Source: Halomarina halobia
Lineage (GTDB): Archaea > Halobacteriota > Halobacteria > Halobacteriales > Haloarculaceae
Direction of reading: 5' to 3'
Assembly: GCF_029338575.1 (NCBI RefSeq)
Contig: NZ_CP119992.1
Location: 1,736,001 to 1,800,000, forward strand
DNA: 64,000 bases
Shown here piece after piece: positions 26,601 through 35,288 of the stretch; within the stretch, counting starts at the first letter, position 1, and the number at the start of each line of letters is the position of its first letter. The notes below the pieces were generated by a model. That model worked only from the letters and a program-made list of their open reading frames with translations. It made no database searches and was not told where the DNA came from. Position numbers and translations under genes: made by a program.

Positions 26601-27347
26601 ATGGGCGACATCGAGGTGCCGGAGAGCCACCCGCGCTATCAGTCTCTCCTCACGCGCCACCGCATCGAGGCTGGCGTCGAGAAGGGCATCACCAGCAAGC
26701 AGGGACTCATCGCCGAGGGCCGCGGCGAGGCGTTCGACTACCTGCTCGGCGAGCGCACGCTCGACAGCGCCGACGAGGCCGAACGCGCCGCCGCCGCCCA
26801 CCTCCTCCTCGCGCGCCACCCCGTCGTCTCCGTCAACGGAAACGTCGCGGCGCTGTGCCCCGCGGAACTGGTCGAACTCGCGGAGGCGACCGGGGCCGAC
26901 CTCGAGGTGAACCTCTTCAACCGCACCGAGGAGCGCGTGCGCGCCATCGCCGACCACCTGCGCGAGCACGGCGCGCGGGAGGTGAAGGGACTGGCGGCCG
27001 ACGAGCGCGTCCCCGGCCTCGACCACGAGCGCGCCAAGGTGGACGCCGACGGCATCCACGACGCCGACGTGGTGCTCGTCCCGCTGGAGGACGGCGACCG
27101 CGCCGAGGCGCTCGGGCGGATGGGCAAGACCGAACTCGTCGTCGACCTCAACCCGCTCTCCCGGTCGCCGCGGGTGGCGGCCGTCCCCATCGTAGACAAC
27201 GTGATCCGGGCGATCCCGAACGTCACCCGCTACGCCCGCGACCTGCGCGACGCCCCCCGCGAGGAACTGGAGGCGATCGTCGAGGCGTTCGACCGCGAGG
27301 CGGCGCTCGCCGACGCGGAGCGGGCGATCCGGGAGGGCGGGGGCTGA
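26601..27347 (+). CDS. 4-phosphopantoate--beta-alanine ligase (phosphopantothenate synthetase)
   Basis: A 248-residue archaeal-specific enzyme that joins 4-phosphopantoate and beta-alanine with ATP to give 4'-phosphopantothenate. Family motifs are VPESHPRYQSLLTRHRIEAG near the start, GITSKQGLIAEGRGEAFDYL, the VSVNGNVAALCP nucleotide region, NLFNRTEERVRAIADHLREHG and VDLNPLSRSPRVA, with VDNVIRAIPN close to the C-terminus. It follows pantoate kinase in one probable operon, giving the two steps that replace bacterial PanC/PanK order in archaea. Confidence 0.95.
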   Translation: MGDIEVPESHPRYQSLLTRHRIEAGVEKGITSKQGLIAEGRGEAFDYLLGERTLDSADEAERAAAAHLLLARHPVVSVNGNVAALCPAELVELAEATGADLEVNLFNRTEERVRAIADHLREHGAREVKGLAADERVPGLDHERAKVDADGIHDADVVLVPLEDGDRAEALGRMGKTELVVDLNPLSRSPRVAAVPIVDNVIRAIPNVTRYARDLRDAPREELEAIVEAFDREAALADAERAIREGGG

Positions 27348-27401
27348 GGGCCGAGCCAGGCACCACTTCCTCGAGCACCCGCCTTCCGTCCGAGACATAT
27401 C

Positions 27402-27409
27402 TATAAAAA
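27402..27409 (+). promoter_or_regulatory. Probable thi4 promoter (TATA box)
   Basis: TATAAAAA, in an AT-rich leader, would place transcription start near 27430 and give a 5' leader of roughly 45 nt before the ATG at 27474. That is unusual in this mostly leaderless window and leaves room for regulation. A second AT-rich box (AGAATATCAC, about 27456-27465) is too close to the start to serve a full leaderless promoter. ThiR, encoded at 35289-36185, is the expected repressor in haloarchaea. Confidence 0.5.
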
Positions 27410-27473
27410 GACACATAACCGGTGCTAGTCGTACCCAAACTACTATTACTACTCTAGAATATCACTAGGTGGT

Positions 27474-28400
27474 ATGACGGAATTCGAGCGATTCAGCGAG
27501 GCGAGCGAGGCGGACGTGACGCGCGCGATCGGTCAGGAGTGGACCGAGGAGTTCATGGACTTCTCGGGCTCTGACGTCATCGTCGTCGGCGGGGGACCGT
27601 CGGGGCTCATGGCGGCGACCGAACTCGCCGAGCGCGGCGTCAAGACGATGATCGTCGAGAAGAACAACTACCTCGGCGGGGGGTTCTGGCTCGGTGGCTT
27701 CCTCATGAACAAGGTGACCGTGCGCTCGCCCGCAGAGCGGGTGCTCGAGGAACTGGACGTGGATCACCGACCGGCGCGCGACACCGAGGGGCTGTACGTG
27801 GCCGACGGCCCCCACGCCTGCAGCGCGCTCATCAAGGCGGCCTGCGACGCGGGCGCGAAGGTCCAGAACATGACGGAGTTCACCGACATCGTCATCCGCG
27901 AGGACCACCGCGTCGGCGGCATCGTCATGAACTGGACGCCGGTGCACGCGCTGCCCCGCGAGCTCACCTGCGTCGACCCGATCGCCGTCGAGGCCGACCT
28001 GGTGATCGACGCGACGGGCCACGACGCGATGGCCGTCACGAAACTCGACGAGCGGGGCGTCCTCGACGCGCCGGGCATCCGGAGCGCCCGCGAGCGCGGC
28101 CGGGTGATGGACCAGACCGAGGACGGGCAGTACGGCGCGCCGGGGCACGACTCGCCGGGCCACGACTCGATGTGGGTCGGGCGGAGCGAGGACGCGGTCG
28201 TCGAGCACACGGGCCTCGCCCACGAGGGGCTGCTGGTGACGGGAATGGCGGTGGCGACGACCTACGGGCTGCCGCGGATGGGGCCGACCTTCGGCGCGAT
28301 GCTGCTGTCGGGTAAGCGCGCCGCCCAGCTCGCCCTCGACGAGCTCGAGGTGGACGCAGAGCCCGTCGCGCTCACCTCGCGGACGCCCGCCGACGACTAG
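27474..28400 (+). CDS. thi4: Thiazole synthase Thi4, cysteine-donor (suicide) type
   Basis: A 308-residue Thi4 enzyme making the ADP-thiazole precursor of thiamine from NAD and glycine. The dinucleotide-binding loop is [20 protein letters not shown] (34-53). Other signatures are [19 protein letters not shown] and [20 protein letters not shown]. Cys166 in LTCVDPI aligns with the sacrificial cysteine of yeast Thi4 (and Cys165 of Haloferax Thi4), so the sulfur likely comes from the protein itself rather than free sulfide, unlike the His-containing methanogen form. The AT-rich leader carries its promoter; the DUF6775 gene follows after 4 bp. Confidence 0.95.
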   Translation: MTEFERFSEASEADVTRAIGQEWTEEFMDFSGSDVIVVGGGPSGLMAATELAERGVKTMIVEKNNYLGGGFWLGGFLMNKVTVRSPAERVLEELDVDHRPARDTEGLYVADGPHACSALIKAACDAGAKVQNMTEFTDIVIREDHRVGGIVMNWTPVHALPRELTCVDPIAVEADLVIDATGHDAMAVTKLDERGVLDAPGIRSARERGRVMDQTEDGQYGAPGHDSPGHDSMWVGRSEDAVVEHTGLAHEGLLVTGMAVATTYGLPRMGPTFGAMLLSGKRAAQLALDELEVDAEPVALTSRTPADD

Positions 28401-28404
28401 GCGG

Positions 28405-29163
28405 ATGGTCGAGCGCGTCAGCGTCTACCGCGCGCCCACCGCCGCCGCGGACGCCGACCGTATCGCGCGCTGGCTCGACGAGCGCGGCGAGTGGGCCGTT
28501 GACGTGCGGGGGCGGTTCCTCGACGACGCGAGCGACGAACTCGCCCGCGGGTTCGCCCGGGCGCGCGTCCGCTCCCCGTACGACCGGGAGACGGGCAGCG
28601 AGATGCTCGGCGTCGTCCGCTACGAGGAGCGCGCGCTCGAGAACCCCGAGCGGGCCGGCGGCGTCATCTACGACGGGCTGCGGGTGCAGGACGCCCTGCG
28701 CGAGCGCCTGCCGCGCGGGGAGCGGTCGCCCGAGCACGCGCACGTGATCCTGCTCGACCGCGTGCTCGGCACGTGGGGGGAGCACGACGGCCGCTGGCAC
28801 AAGCGCGTGAGCGTGCTCGGGTGGCCGGCGCTCGTCTCCGTACCGGGGCTGTACGAGGCCCCCGCGAAGCCAGAGGCGTACTACCGCGAACAGGGACGGC
28901 GCGCACTGCTCTCCGGCGACCCGCCGCCGCGGGAGGTCCTGGAAAACGAGGTCGAGGGGGAGTTCCTGATCGAGGACGACCCCCGCACCACGGAGGCCCT
29001 CGCGGGGTACGTCCTCGGGGCGGTCCACTACCTCGAGACGGGCGAGGCCTTCTGCGACGACGAGCGCTGTCGCCTGTCGAACCCCCACCGGCAGGAGGGA
29101 GTAGTACGGGCGCAGCTACGGGAGCCCGAGTTCTGCCCGCGCCACGCCGAGCGGTACGGGTGA
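28405..29163 (+). CDS. DUF6775-type protein, divergent archaemetzincin relative
   Basis: A 252-residue protein that I place in DUF6775 (putative metallopeptidase). The middle part HAHVILLDRVLGTWGEHDGR (111-130) and VSVLGWPALVSVPGLYE recall the archaemetzincin core. The C-terminal Cys217, Cys222, Cys244 and His247 have the spacing of the structural zinc site of archaemetzincin (C-x4-C ... C-x2-C/H). The catalytic HExxH is absent: the aligned stretch is GAVHYLETGEAFC. It may thus be a non-catalytic or altered member. It starts 4 bp after thi4, so the two are probably co-transcribed. Confidence 0.7.
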   Translation: MVERVSVYRAPTAAADADRIARWLDERGEWAVDVRGRFLDDASDELARGFARARVRSPYDRETGSEMLGVVRYEERALENPERAGGVIYDGLRVQDALRERLPRGERSPEHAHVILLDRVLGTWGEHDGRWHKRVSVLGWPALVSVPGLYEAPAKPEAYYREQGRRALLSGDPPPREVLENEVEGEFLIEDDPRTTEALAGYVLGAVHYLETGEAFCDDERCRLSNPHRQEGVVRAQLREPEFCPRHAERYG

Positions 29164-29201
29164 TCGGCCCCGACGGCCGTGCGGCGGCGGAACGACGGCC
29201 G

Positions 29202-29447
29202 CTACTCCTCTTCGAACAGTTCGTCGACGGCCCCCTGCGCCGCGAGCGCCGCGTCCTCGGCCACCCGTTCGGGGTCAGGGTCGTCGGGGTCGTCCGGCGC
29301 GTTGAGGTAGACGTCCACGTCGAGGACGCCCCCCTCGAACGTCACCGCGACGTCGAAGTCGCGCACCGCGGACTGCTTGTACCGAGAAAAGATGACGTCC
29401 TCGGCGGCGTCGCTCGCGGCCCGGACGACCTCCTCGTCGCTCGGCAT
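29202..29447 (-). CDS. DUF3194 protein downstream of prefoldin beta
   Basis: An 81-residue protein starting MPSDEEVVRAASDAAEDVIF. It has a helix-strand pattern with FDVAVTFEGGVLDVDVYLN (about 34-52) and an acidic tail. DUF3194 proteins occur in archaea next to the prefoldin beta gene; here the start follows the pfdB stop by 1 bp. An upstream in-frame start within pfdB would add MAPAATE and is less likely. The function is unknown; a role in protein folding or translation is inferred from synteny. Confidence 0.82.
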   Translation of the reverse strand: MPSDEEVVRAASDAAEDVIFSRYKQSAVRDFDVAVTFEGGVLDVDVYLNAPDDPDDPDPERVAEDAALAAQGAVDELFEEE

Positions 29448-29448
29448 C

Positions 29449-29850
29449 TCAGTCGCCGCCGGGGCCACCCATGCCGGGACCCTGCGGACCCTGGGGGCCG
29501 GACGGACCGCCGCCGAGCATCTGCTGGAGTTCGCCCTGGAGCTTCTCGAACTGCTGCTGGACGCGCTCTTCCTGCTTGTTCAGCGTCTCGACGCGGATCT
29601 CGAGGCTATCGACCTTCTCCTCGAGCGCCTCGACGGCCTCGTCGTAGGTCGTCTCGACCATCAGCTCGCCGACCTCGCGGTACATCGTCGTCGCCTCGTC
29701 GACGTCCTCGAGCTGGTCGAGCGCCGCGCGCGACTCCGAGAGCGTCGTCTCCGCCTGCTGTTTCTGAGCCGCTACCTGCTGTGCCGTCTCCTGAAGGTCC
29801 TGAAGGTCCTCGATCTTCTCCTGGGCCTCGGGCGGAAGATTTCCCTGCAT
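29449..29850 (-). CDS. pfdB: Prefoldin subunit beta
   Basis: A 133-residue prefoldin beta subunit: two coiled-coil helices joined by a beta hairpin. Features are [20 protein letters not shown] at the start, the first coil with [20 protein letters not shown], the strand region [20 protein letters not shown], and the second coil [21 protein letters not shown] Gly/Pro/Gln-rich tail ([20 protein letters not shown]) is typical of haloarchaeal versions. Prefoldin hands unfolded proteins to the thermosome. The gene belongs to the rpl37ae-rpoP-pcc1-pfdB cluster. Confidence 0.95.
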   Translation of the reverse strand: MQGNLPPEAQEKIEDLQDLQETAQQVAAQKQQAETTLSESRAALDQLEDVDEATTMYREVGELMVETTYDEAVEALEEKVDSLEIRVETLNKQEERVQQQFEKLQGELQQMLGGGPSGPQGPQGPGMGGPGGD

Positions 29851-29948
29851 GGCTGTGCCGACGGGACGACGACGCAAAAAGGCACGGCATTCGACTCACT
29901 GACGGGGGAGACGAGGGCGTTCGCCGTCGACGGTCGCCACCGGGGTCG

Positions 29949-30224
29949 TCACCGACCGTCACGGTCGCCGAGGGACGCCGCCACCACGCCCTCGGCGACC
30001 TCGATCAGGGTGCACCACGTGTTCAGCCCGGCGCGGAGCGCCACGAGGTCGTCGGCGTCGATGCGCACCTCGACGGTCGCGCCGTCCCGGCCGACCGCGG
30101 CCCCGGTGCGGTCGCCCTCGATATCCCCGACCTCCTGGCGGACGCACCGCTCGACGAGCGCCGCGCGGTCGGGCGACTCGTACTCGAATTCGAGGAGAAC
30201 GCCGTGCGGTGTCTGCGCCGACAC
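29949..30224 (-). CDS. pcc1: KEOPS complex subunit Pcc1
   Basis: A 91-residue Pcc1, the dimerising subunit of the KEOPS complex that makes the universal t6A modification of tRNA. The sequence has two strand-helix units: GVLLEFEYESPDRAALVERC near the start and VEVRIDADDLVALRAGLNTW later. The GTG at 30224, 5 bp after the rpoP stop, gives MSAQTPHG; an upstream frame extension overlaps rpoP and is unlikely. Its place between rpoP and pfdB is the conserved archaeal order. Confidence 0.88.
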   Translation of the reverse strand: MSAQTPHGVLLEFEYESPDRAALVERCVRQEVGDIEGDRTGAAVGRDGATVEVRIDADDLVALRAGLNTWCTLIEVAEGVVAASLGDRDGR

Positions 30225-30228
30225 GCCG

Positions 30229-30363
30229 CTACTCGACGTCGATCGTCTTGACGTCGCCGGCGCGTTCCTTGAGCAGCACGCGGTGACCACAGTACGGACA
30301 GCGGACGCCGCCGTACTCGTCGAGCTCGACGTCGCGCTTGCAGCGAGAACACTTGTAGCTCAT
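30229..30363 (-). CDS. rpoP: DNA-directed RNA polymerase subunit P
   Basis: A 44-residue zinc-binding RNA polymerase subunit (Rpb12 homologue). It begins [20 protein letters not shown] and has [14 protein letters not shown] in the second half. The four zinc ligands are Cys5, Cys8, Cys22 and Cys25. The size matches archaeal RpoP. It lies 24 bp after rpl37ae and 4 bp before pcc1 in the same direction, the usual archaeal cluster. It stabilises the Rpo3/Rpo10/Rpo11 assembly platform. Confidence 0.95.
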   Translation of the reverse strand: MSYKCSRCKRDVELDEYGGVRCPYCGHRVLLKERAGDVKTIDVE

Positions 30364-30387
30364 ACTGGTAGTATCGGGCGGGCGTAC

Positions 30388-30654
30388 TTAGGTGTCGTCC
30401 TCGGAGAGGGCGGCGCGGATCGAGCGGCGGACGGTGCGACCGCCCGGCGTCTGCGCGCGGTAGGCTCCTCCGGTGAACTTCTCGCCGGTCTCCTCGTTGA
30501 TCCAGATGCCCGTGCCGACGCGCTTGACGGGCGCGCCGTCGACCGTCGAGTTTCGCGTGTCCTCCTCGATCTCCGCGACGCGGCGACGGGCGACGCGGCC
30601 GTAGCGCGCGCCGAAGCGACCCGCGCTGCCCGTGCGTCCCTTCTTCTTGGCCAT
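30388..30654 (-). CDS. rpl37ae: 50S ribosomal protein L37Ae, cysteine-free form
   Basis: An 88-residue L37Ae (eL43). The N-terminus [20 protein letters not shown] and the C-terminus [20 protein letters not shown] are as in other archaea. L37Ae normally has a zinc ribbon with two CxxC pairs. Here the first position reads [16 protein letters not shown] and the second [14 protein letters not shown], and the whole protein has no cysteine. So the zinc site is lost while the fold signatures GTGIW and KFTGG remain. It heads the rpl37ae-rpoP-pcc1 cluster. The ATG at 30654 is the family start. Confidence 0.92.
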   Translation of the reverse strand: MAKKKGRTGSAGRFGARYGRVARRRVAEIEEDTRNSTVDGAPVKRVGTGIWINEETGEKFTGGAYRAQTPGGRTVRRSIRAALSEDDT

Positions 30655-30768
30655 GATACGCGTCGATACCCCCGACAGGGGTATAAATCCGTTGAGTCGA
30701 ATCCGTGCGGGCAACGCGCACCGCGCGGCACGCGGTGCGCGTTGTCGGGTGAAGGTGCGGCGTCGGCG

Positions 30769-31488
30769 CTACTCCCGGAGTCCGGCGTCCCGGAGCCACT
30801 CGTCGAGGTCGGCGCGGACGCGCTCGCCCGTCTCGCGGTCGTAGGCGGTGGTGACGACGCGGTTCTCCTGGACGCTCGAGCCGTCTCGGAGGAGCATCCG
30901 GACGTTGCCGTTCTCGTCGGCGCGGGTCGCCTTCGCGCGCACGCCGCTCCGGGAGCCGGACCCGCCGGCGTCGATCGGGCCGGGGATCAGCTTCTTCACG
31001 TGGGGGTGGGCCGCGACCGTCTCGACGGCTCGGCGGCCGTCGCGCCCGCCGATGAGCGTCGAGTGCGACCCGCCGAGCTTCGCCGCCGGGGGTCGCTCGA
31101 CGGTTTCGAGCGCCGGCTCCCCCCGCCGCTCGACGACCGTCCGGACGGGGTCCTCGCCCTCGACGCGGAAGAAGGGGTAGTGGACCTGCTCGCGCACCGC
31201 CGAGAGCACCTCGCGGTCGCCGACGGCGTACACCTCCTCCGGGCGCTTCCTGAGGAGGTCGTCCGCGATCAGCCCCGCGAAGTTGCGCAGTTCGGTCGTC
31301 TCGCGCTCGCCCGCCTCGGGCGTGGTCGTCACCTCGCGACGCGCGATCACCTCGTCGTCGAGCAGGGCGGTGACGGTCGCGTGCTCCCGTGAGAGGTCGA
31401 GGACGACGGTGTCGGCGTTGCGCGTCCGACAGACGAGACAGAAGTCTCCCGGCCGGTCGAGGTCGCTCGCGCACTGCCGACACGTCAT
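30769..31488 (-). CDS. DUF2103 protein with N-terminal zinc finger
   Basis: A 239-residue protein. It opens with a zinc-finger-like segment, MTCRQCASDLDRPGDFCLVC (two CxxC pairs, residues 3-20). A long central region (ATVTALLDDEVIARREVTTT) is of unknown fold. The C-terminal DUF2103 domain has KLGGSHSTLIGGRDGRRAVE and HPHVKKLIPGPIDAGGSGSR, a basic, probably nucleic-acid-binding domain near ribosomal and tRNA-modification genes. The ATG at 31488 is preferred over a GTG four codons upstream. Function unknown. Confidence 0.8.
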   Translation of the reverse strand: MTCRQCASDLDRPGDFCLVCRTRNADTVVLDLSREHATVTALLDDEVIARREVTTTPEAGERETTELRNFAGLIADDLLRKRPEEVYAVGDREVLSAVREQVHYPFFRVEGEDPVRTVVERRGEPALETVERPPAAKLGGSHSTLIGGRDGRRAVETVAAHPHVKKLIPGPIDAGGSGSRSGVRAKATRADENGNVRMLLRDGSSVQENRVVTTAYDRETGERVRADLDEWLRDAGLRE

Positions 31489-31558
31489 GTCGAACGACAC
31501 TCGATCGAGGCGTATAACTTGCCGGATCGGACGCGGGACGACGACGGAACCCGCCCGC

Positions 31559-32875
31559 TCACCGCATCTCCGCGGGGTCGGCCTTCAGGTACTCGCGCAG
31601 GAGCACCGTCGCGTACGACCCGGAGGGGAGCGAGAAGGAGAAGGTGAGCGGGTCGTCCGCCACGTCGAGTTCCGTCGCGGCGAGGATCGCGCGGCGGGTG
31701 CCCGTCGAGCCGAACTCGCCCGGGAGGTCGAAGTCCCCAGGGGCGACCCCCTCGTCGTCGAGCACCCCTCGCTCGATCTCGCCCTGCTCGCCGTCCGCGA
31801 GTTCCGTCTCGGTGCCGACGAGCGGGGCGGTGACGAACGCCCGACCGCGGGCGCAGTGGCGGGCGATCGTGTCCACCCGGCGCTCGGTGACGCGCTGGCT
31901 GCGATCCGGGTCGGGGAGCCCGGCGTCGTCCGCGAAGCAGACCACGTCGCCGACGACCGGTCGGTGAAACGGGAGCCCCCGATCCAGGCGCGCGGAGAGC
32001 GTCCGGTTGAACAGGGAGGACTGCGCGGCGTTGACGAACAGCCGCTGGATGTTGTTCGGGGCCGTCCGCAGGGCGTCCGCGAAGTCCGCCTCCGACTCGC
32101 CGCCGTTCTCGACCAGCCGGTGGACCATCGCGCGCTCGTAGCCGAGGTGGGCGGGGAGGCGCTCCAGCGCCCCCGCCCAGTCGCGGGTCTCCTCGACGTA
32201 GGCGCGGGCCTCCCGTGTGGACTCGGGCTCCCGCTCGCTCGGGTTGCCGACGTAGGCGAGGACGGCCCCCTCCCAGTCCCCGCAGGCGACGGCGAGCCCC
32301 ACCTTATGGGTGACGGGCCGGCGCGTCCCGAAGCGCTGCTGGCCGAAGTAGTTCGGGACGGCCACCTCCCCCGCCGCGCGGTCGCCGAACGCGCGCAGGT
32401 CCTCGGAGACGGCGGGGACGCGGTCGGGGTGCTCCGCGTCGCGCACCGCGATCTCGAACTCGTTGCCCCGGAGGTCGCCGAAGAGGACGGGGCGGCCGGT
32501 CCGTCCGAGGACCTCGATCTCCGCGCCGCCCACGTCGGGGAACGCGGGGTCGTCGAGCCAGCGCACGGAGAACAACTGCGTCGTCACGGCGCGCTTGTCC
32601 TTCGTCCCCGCCCAGGAGAAGCGCTCGCGGCTGAACCCGAGGCGGTCGGCGAGCGCGGCGACGAAGTCGTTGGTGTCCCAGTTGCGCAGCGTCGCGCGGA
32701 AGACGACGTTCGGGTACGCCCCCGGGTCGGCGTCCAGGGGCTCGACGTCGACCGCCTCTCGCTCGCGCACGCGGAAGTCCTCGGGGGCGGCGCGCAGTCG
32801 CCCGCCGACGCCGTCGGCGTCGCTCACGTAGTAGTCGATGCCGACCGCCCGCTCGACCGGGTGCGCCGGACGCAT
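31559..32875 (-). CDS. truD: tRNA pseudouridine(13) synthase TruD
   Basis: A 438-residue TruD-family pseudouridine synthase. The catalytic aspartate is Asp93 in [18 protein letters not shown]. Other TruD motifs are [47 protein letters not shown] and [20 protein letters not shown]. The TRUD insertion domain follows before the terminal [20 protein letters not shown]. It isomerises uridine 13 of tRNAs. The ATG at 32875 begins the conserved [17 protein letters not shown]; the longer open frame is not homologous. The Pth2 gene lies upstream on the same strand, separated by an opposite-strand gene. Confidence 0.94.
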   Translation of the reverse strand: MRPAHPVERAVGIDYYVSDADGVGGRLRAAPEDFRVREREAVDVEPLDADPGAYPNVVFRATLRNWDTNDFVAALADRLGFSRERFSWAGTKDKRAVTTQLFSVRWLDDPAFPDVGGAEIEVLGRTGRPVLFGDLRGNEFEIAVRDAEHPDRVPAVSEDLRAFGDRAAGEVAVPNYFGQQRFGTRRPVTHKVGLAVACGDWEGAVLAYVGNPSEREPESTREARAYVEETRDWAGALERLPAHLGYERAMVHRLVENGGESEADFADALRTAPNNIQRLFVNAAQSSLFNRTLSARLDRGLPFHRPVVGDVVCFADDAGLPDPDRSQRVTERRVDTIARHCARGRAFVTAPLVGTETELADGEQGEIERGVLDDEGVAPGDFDLPGEFGSTGTRRAILAATELDVADDPLTFSFSLPSGSYATVLLREYLKADPAEMR

Positions 32876-33065
32876 CAGCGTCCCCCCACCGTTCCCGCCG
32901 CCGCTCGTCGCATACCCCGCCCTTCTCGGCGCGGCCGTATGTGCGTATTGACATCCTCCGCGTCCCCCTCGCCGCGCTCGACACCGTGAGGAGGGAAGGG
33001 AACGGAGGGAGGAAGCGCCTGCTGGCTTCGACGGGGCTTTCGGGTACCGCCCCGAACCCCGGTCG

Positions 33066-34145
33066 ATGTCGGACCTGTTCACGCCGCTGTCGCTGCGCGG
33101 CACGGAGATCCCCAACCGCGTGATGGTATCGCCCATGTGTCAGTACTCCTGCCAGCCCGTCGGGCTGGCGACGGAGTGGCACCGCGTTCACCTCGGCTCG
33201 CGCGCCGTCGGCGGCGCGGGGATCGTGATGAGCGAGGCGGCGGCCGTCGAGCCGCGGGGGCGCATCTCACCGAACGACCTCGGGATCTGGAGTCGGGCGC
33301 ACGCCGACGCGCTCGCGCCGATCACGGGGTTCGTCCGCTCGCAGGGGTCGGTGCCCGCGATCCAGCTCGCCCACGCGGGCCGGAAGGCCTCCACCTACCC
33401 GCCCGCCGACGGCTACGGCCCCGTCCACGGTGACGACGGCTGGACGCCCGTCGGCCCGACCGACGAGCCGTGGCCCCACGACGAGCCGCTCGCGACGGAG
33501 GCGCTCGACCAGGCGGGGATCGAGGGCGTCATCGACGCCTTCCGGGAGGCCGCCGAGTTCGCCCTCGAGGCGGGCTTCGAGATCGCGGAGGTCCACGGCG
33601 CGCACGGCTACCTCCTCCACGAGTTCTACTCGCCGGTCACGAACGCCCGCGAGGACGACTACGGCGGCGACTTCGGCGGGCGGACGCGGCTCGTGCGAGA
33701 GGTCACCGCCGCCGTCCGCGAGGTGTGGCCCGACGAGAAGCCCGTCTTCGTCCGCCTCTCCGCGACCGACTGGCTGCCCGACCGGGAGTCCTGGACCGTC
33801 GACGACACCGTCAGGCTGGCGGGCGACCTCGCGGAGATCGGCGCGGACCTGATCGACGTGAGCGCGGGCGGCGTCCATCCCGACCAGGGGCTCCCCGACA
33901 CCGGTCCGCACTACCAGACGCCCCTCGCGGAGGCCGTCCGCGAGGCGAACGACGTCGCCGTCGGCGCGGTCGGGAAGATCACGACGCCCGAGGGGGCGGA
34001 CGAGGTGATCCGCAACGGGCGGGCCGACCTCGCCATCGTCGGCCGAGAGCACCTCCGCGACCCGTACTTCACCCTCCACGCCGCGGACGCGCTCGGCCGG
34101 ATGGACGACGCGCGCGTCCCCGTGCAGTACCGCCGCGGGTTCTGA
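33066..34145 (+). CDS. Old yellow enzyme family flavin oxidoreductase
   Basis: A 359-residue FMN-dependent TIM-barrel oxidoreductase of the YqjM type. Features are [20 protein letters not shown] near the start, the YqjM-type Cys region MCQYSCQP, the substrate His pair and helix in [20 protein letters not shown] (about 182-201), [19 protein letters not shown] and the FMN phosphate region [20 protein letters not shown]. Such enzymes reduce activated alkenes with NAD(P)H; the natural substrate is unknown. It lies on the plus strand between truD and pth2, both minus, and its stop abuts the pth2 stop. Confidence 0.93.
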   Translation: MSDLFTPLSLRGTEIPNRVMVSPMCQYSCQPVGLATEWHRVHLGSRAVGGAGIVMSEAAAVEPRGRISPNDLGIWSRAHADALAPITGFVRSQGSVPAIQLAHAGRKASTYPPADGYGPVHGDDGWTPVGPTDEPWPHDEPLATEALDQAGIEGVIDAFREAAEFALEAGFEIAEVHGAHGYLLHEFYSPVTNAREDDYGGDFGGRTRLVREVTAAVREVWPDEKPVFVRLSATDWLPDRESWTVDDTVRLAGDLAEIGADLIDVSAGGVHPDQGLPDTGPHYQTPLAEAVREANDVAVGAVGKITTPEGADEVIRNGRADLAIVGREHLRDPYFTLHAADALGRMDDARVPVQYRRGF

Positions 34146-34484
34146 TTAGAACAGCGAGAGGTCGCCCGTCACGCGGTCCACGAGGTTCTCCGGGGCCGGA
34201 CCGACCGCGAGCGTCGTCACGGTTCCCGGATCGAGCTGCGTGTGGCCGGCGTCGCGGATGACGGCGTGTGGGAGGCCCTCGCGACGGGCCTGCTCGGCGA
34301 GTTCGAACAGCTCGCGCTCCCCGCCCGCCTGCAGGACGATCTTCTTCTTTCCCCCCGACTTCCACTCCCGTCGCGCGTCCGGCCCGGCCGACTCGTAGGC
34401 CTCGAGCGAGGCGTGGGCGACCTGTGCGGCGAGCTTGCCAGTCCCCATGCCGATGTCCGTGCGGGCGACGATGGCCTGCTTCAT
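34146..34484 (-). CDS. pth2: Peptidyl-tRNA hydrolase Pth2
   Basis: A 112-residue archaeal/eukaryal-type peptidyl-tRNA hydrolase that recycles peptidyl-tRNAs. The sequence opens [20 protein letters not shown], then [13 protein letters not shown]. The core [21 protein letters not shown] carries the catalytic-site residues, and the protein ends [12 protein letters not shown]. An ATG six bases earlier (34490) would add MG. The stop codon directly abuts that of the convergent flavin oxidoreductase gene. Length matches the family. Confidence 0.94.
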   Translation of the reverse strand: MKQAIVARTDIGMGTGKLAAQVAHASLEAYESAGPDARREWKSGGKKKIVLQAGGERELFELAEQARREGLPHAVIRDAGHTQLDPGTVTTLAVGPAPENLVDRVTGDLSLF

Positions 34485-34628
34485 GCCCATACGCGGGCAT
34501 GGCGGGTGGGGGTGAAAGCGCTGGCGACCCCCGGCGACTCGCGGCGGGCGGCCGTCACCCGGACGTCCCCCCGCCACCGTGGGAGCCGACCGGGAGGTTT
34601 TAGCGTCCGTCGGGCGCTGATACATCCA

Positions 34629-35216
34629 ATGATACTCGCCGACGCGGACATCCTCGAACGGCTCGAGGCGGGAGACCTCGTCATCGAGCCGCTCGACGAT
34701 CCCGACATCCAGATCCAGCCCGCGAGCGTCGACCTCCGGCTGGGTCGGGAGTTCCTCGAGTTCCGGCGGACGAACATCCCCTGCATCCACCCGAACAGCG
34801 AGCGGGAGGTCTCCGAATACGTCACGGAGACGGTCGTGGACGAGGGGGAGGAGTTCATCCTCCACCCCGGGGACTTCGTCCTCGGCACGACCGAGGAGCG
34901 CGTCGAGATCCCGCCGGACCTCATCGCGCACGTCGAGGGGCGATCCTCGCTGGGGCGGCTCGCGGTGGTCGTCCACGCCACCGCCGGACTCTGCGATCCC
35001 GGTTACCGCGGGCAGATCACCCTGGAACTGTCGAACCTCGGCAGCGCGCCCGTCGCGCTGACGCCGGGGATGCGCGTCTCGCAGCTCACGTTCACGGAGC
35101 TGACGTCGGCCGCCGAGCGACCCTACGGGAGCGGGCGCGGCTCGAAGTACCAGGACCAGGCCGGACCGCAGGCGTCGCGGATCGGCGGCGACAGGGAGTT
35201 CGGGGGCGACCAATGA
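34629..35216 (+). CDS. dcd: dCTP deaminase
   Basis: A 195-residue trimeric dCTP deaminase/dUTPase-fold enzyme that supplies dUTP for dTMP synthesis. Motifs are [20 protein letters not shown] at the start, [38 protein letters not shown], the active-site [18 protein letters not shown] and [16 protein letters not shown]. The C-terminal [11 protein letters not shown] loop closes the active site. The last codons (TCGGGGGCGACCA) are duplicated 71 bp downstream, just before thiR. Confidence 0.95.
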   Translation: MILADADILERLEAGDLVIEPLDDPDIQIQPASVDLRLGREFLEFRRTNIPCIHPNSEREVSEYVTETVVDEGEEFILHPGDFVLGTTEERVEIPPDLIAHVEGRSSLGRLAVVVHATAGLCDPGYRGQITLELSNLGSAPVALTPGMRVSQLTFTELTSAAERPYGSGRGSKYQDQAGPQASRIGGDREFGGDQ

Positions 35217-35283
35217 AGCGATCACGAGTGAACGCGAGGAGCGCGAATCTCGACCACGAGCGACTGGAGGTCGGGGGCGACCA
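35200..35283. repeat. Short direct repeat at the end of dcd
   Basis: TCGGGGGCGACCA at 35200-35212 (last codons of dcd) recurs at 35271-35283, six bases before the thiR ATG, with a 71-bp period. The interval contains AACGCGAGGAGCGCGAATCTCG, a GCGAGGAGCGC stretch also found (as GCGAGAGGAGCGC) in the similar duplication after aspS. It looks like a small insertion flanked by a target repeat. Confidence 0.65.
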
Positions 35284-35288
35284 GTAAG

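Noticed and set aside
27348..27473. TPP riboswitch upstream of thi4
   Set aside because: The leader is short and AT-rich and lacks the conserved CUGAGA and ACCUGA-type elements, so protein-based control by ThiR is more likely.
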